This document shows positions 62,501-64,000 of a DNA stretch of 64,000 nt, piece by piece. A program made the translations under genes and the position numbers. Positions within the stretch are counted from its first letter, which is position 1; every line of letters begins with the position of its first letter. The notes under the pieces were generated by a model, which saw only the letters and a list, made by a program, of their open reading frames with translations, was not told the origin of the DNA and made no database searches. Origin of the DNA: Eledone cirrhosa. Its lineage: Eukaryota > Mollusca > Cephalopoda > Octopoda > Eledonidae. The stretch spans positions 201,641,484 through 201,705,483 of the forward strand of contig OZ024740.1 in the NCBI GenBank assembly GCA_964016885.1. The letters are read 5' to 3'.

Positions 62501-63360
62501 CCAATTTTTTCTCAAATAAAAAATTTCTTTCATAACTTACACATCTTTTACTAAGTTCATGGACATGTCGCCAAAGAACTGAGCAATGTTGTATGTTCTA
62601 GTTAGAAAGTAGAAAATAAATGTTTAGAGCTCATTACAAGAATTAAATATGTCCCAGGCACTTGCCTTAAATAGACAACTAGATTATGTGATACAGCATG
62701 GGGGCAGGTACAGAGAGAGAGGTGGGAGTGAAAAGAAAGCATACATTTTTCATTCCAAAGAAAAGCTTGAAAATAATCACAATAGATTTATCAAAAACTT
62801 ATATAAACTGAATGCCTACTTTTGTACCATATATATAAATGTTAAAAATCTTGTTTCCTCTCAAGGAAATAGACAGAAAGGTATCTTCAGAGCATGAGGA
62901 TAGCATTAACTGTTAACAGAAGACTGGTTCAAATAATCATTGAGTTTCACAGCAATAGTATCTGTTTTCTGAACGGCATAAATATGTTTGTAAATAAACA
63001 AGAGTGCTGACTGGAAAGTACTAAATTTGATGCAGTAATTAGCTGAAAGTTAATTGGTGTGAACAGAAATACAAACAAACAGACACAAAATACAGAATTA
63101 CAGATAAGATGCGTGAGAAAAGAGAAGGTTCTAGAATATACGGATTAGTCCCAAGTGTAGATGACAGGAAGGGAAACTTTAGAAAGGGTTTTCATGTGTT
63201 AAAATATATGTTAAAATAGGTACAAGCTATTCATAATAGAACAGCAGATGTTCAGAATGAATACAATATTGTTTAAAAAAAGAAAAATATCGACAAAAAC
63301 ATAGATGTATATATGAAAATATGGTAAGGATTTTTGCTCTGAAATTACATCAATAGAAAA
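62501..63360. other. Spacer of about 0.85 kb, no recognised gene
   Basis: The 82-codon frame at 62649-62897 has no recognisable domain. Confidence 0.4.
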
Positions 63361-63363
63361 GTA

Positions 63364-63440
63364 GGTGAAAGCATGGTTGAGGGTTTAAGAAGTTTGCATT
63401 GCAACAGCATGGACTTTAGTTCAATACCACTGTGTGGTGG
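63364..63440 (+). mobile_element. SINE family 3, head only
   Basis: GAAAGCATGGTTGAGGGTTT, AAGAAGTTTGCATTGCAACA, TTTAGTTCAATACCACTGTG (B-box-like TAGTTCAATACC). Confidence 0.6.
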
Positions 63441-63522
63441 TGGTGATATGGTGATATTGATGATGATGATGGTGGTGGTGGTGGTGGTGGTGGTGGTGGT
63501 GGTGATGAAGACGGAGGTAGTG
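63435..63522 (+). repeat. (GAT)n/(GGT)n microsatellite
   Basis: GATGATGATGATGGTGGTGG, then about 15 GGT trinucleotides. Confidence 0.9.
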
Positions 63523-63810
63523 GTGAAGAAAAGTTAGCTAAAATCTTAAAAAGTAGTTTAGTAAGTTTCTTTTCCTGTTTACTTTGGAAGTGAATTACTC
63601 CTATTTCACTGAAAATTAGTTATTACTATTTCAGTCAGTTTTTAAAAAAAGAGTTTGTACAGAAGTACATGATGTCATTGAAGAACAGCTGGTTAAAATA
63701 TATCCAATAACTTGTGAGGCATTTATTAATTAATCTCCAGTTATATATACTAAATAAAATCATAGGATGTACCACTACTGATAATATTTCTAATACAATT
63801 AAGTGTTATT
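63523..63810. other. AT-rich spacer
   Basis: No recognised feature. Confidence 0.4.
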
Positions 63811-63817
63811 AACCCTT

Positions 63818-64000
63818 TCATAACCATATTTCTCATGAAATAATCTAATTTGATTAATTGATAAAGCATTTTTAGGTATTTACTATAATTTAATTTATTT
63901 ATCAGATAGTAACTTAACACATGGTTCTTACGTAAATATTGTTGGAAGATATTGATTTAAATAGGAACCCTTAAAAATGGGTAGTTGAGTTTCATAGAAG
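63818..64000 (-). mobile_element. TTAA MITE family 1, cut by the window edge
   Basis: TTATTAACCCTTTCATAACC, ATATTTCTCATGAAATAATC, CATGGTTCTTACGTAAATAT. TTAA directly precedes CCCTTT. The reverse orientation matches 38308-38549. Confidence 0.6.

Overview
This window is non-coding, repeat-saturated DNA from an animal genome, most likely an octopus or close cephalopod relative. The attribution rests on the SINEs. One family has a tRNA-like head with GGTAGAG and GAGTTCAAATCC and a body ending in TTGTGCCAAAAGTAGAAA. A second has a canonical TGGCTTAGTGG A-box and a (GAT)n tail. Both resemble the tRNA-derived retroposons described from octopus. That is recognition from memory, not a database match. 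No host protein-coding gene, rRNA, tRNA gene or CRISPR array could be supported. All recognisable protein similarity belongs to decayed transposable elements.

Layout. 0-1 kb: the 3' end of a hAT element (transposase C-terminus and right terminus). 1.7-2.9, 3.3-4.35, 5.5-7.0 and 9.2-11 kb: large minisatellites and GT-rich arrays, with SINEs between. 12.7-13.5 kb: four SINEs head to tail. 14-17.2 kb: strong palindromes embedded in (TA)n tracts, including a foldback with arms of about 165 bp. 18-18.5 kb: a purine-rich minisatellite. 19.6-20.7 kb: a dead mariner with its D34D spacing still visible. 22.3-29.9 kb: three truncated copies of a (GAT)n-tailed LINE, a reverse-transcriptase fragment, a hAT MITE and the tail-to-tail junction of two Helitron-like ends. 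31-36.3 kb: another LINE tail, a TTAA MITE, a non-autonomous hAT and a Helitron with a helicase remnant. 38-46.6 kb: a second Helitron-like copy, more TTAA MITEs and a near-complete non-autonomous Helitron. 47.8-49.1 kb: a LINE fragment flanked by 61-bp repeats. 51.6-53.0 and 55.3-56.1 kb: two more minisatellites. 58-63.8 kb: LINE tails, MITEs and a decayed IS630/Tc1-type transposase.

These parts do not form a pathway. The useful information is the nesting of mobile elements. A related empty site inside the window confirms one LINE insertion. SINEs sit inside Helitron-like elements. A transposase-bearing hAT end and a non-autonomous hAT share terminal sequence. At least two MITE families are flanked by TTAA. 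Very long open frames over the minisatellites (for example 5.5-7.0 and 51.6-53.1 kb) are artefacts of repeat periods divisible by three or of stop-poor composition, and are not annotated as genes.
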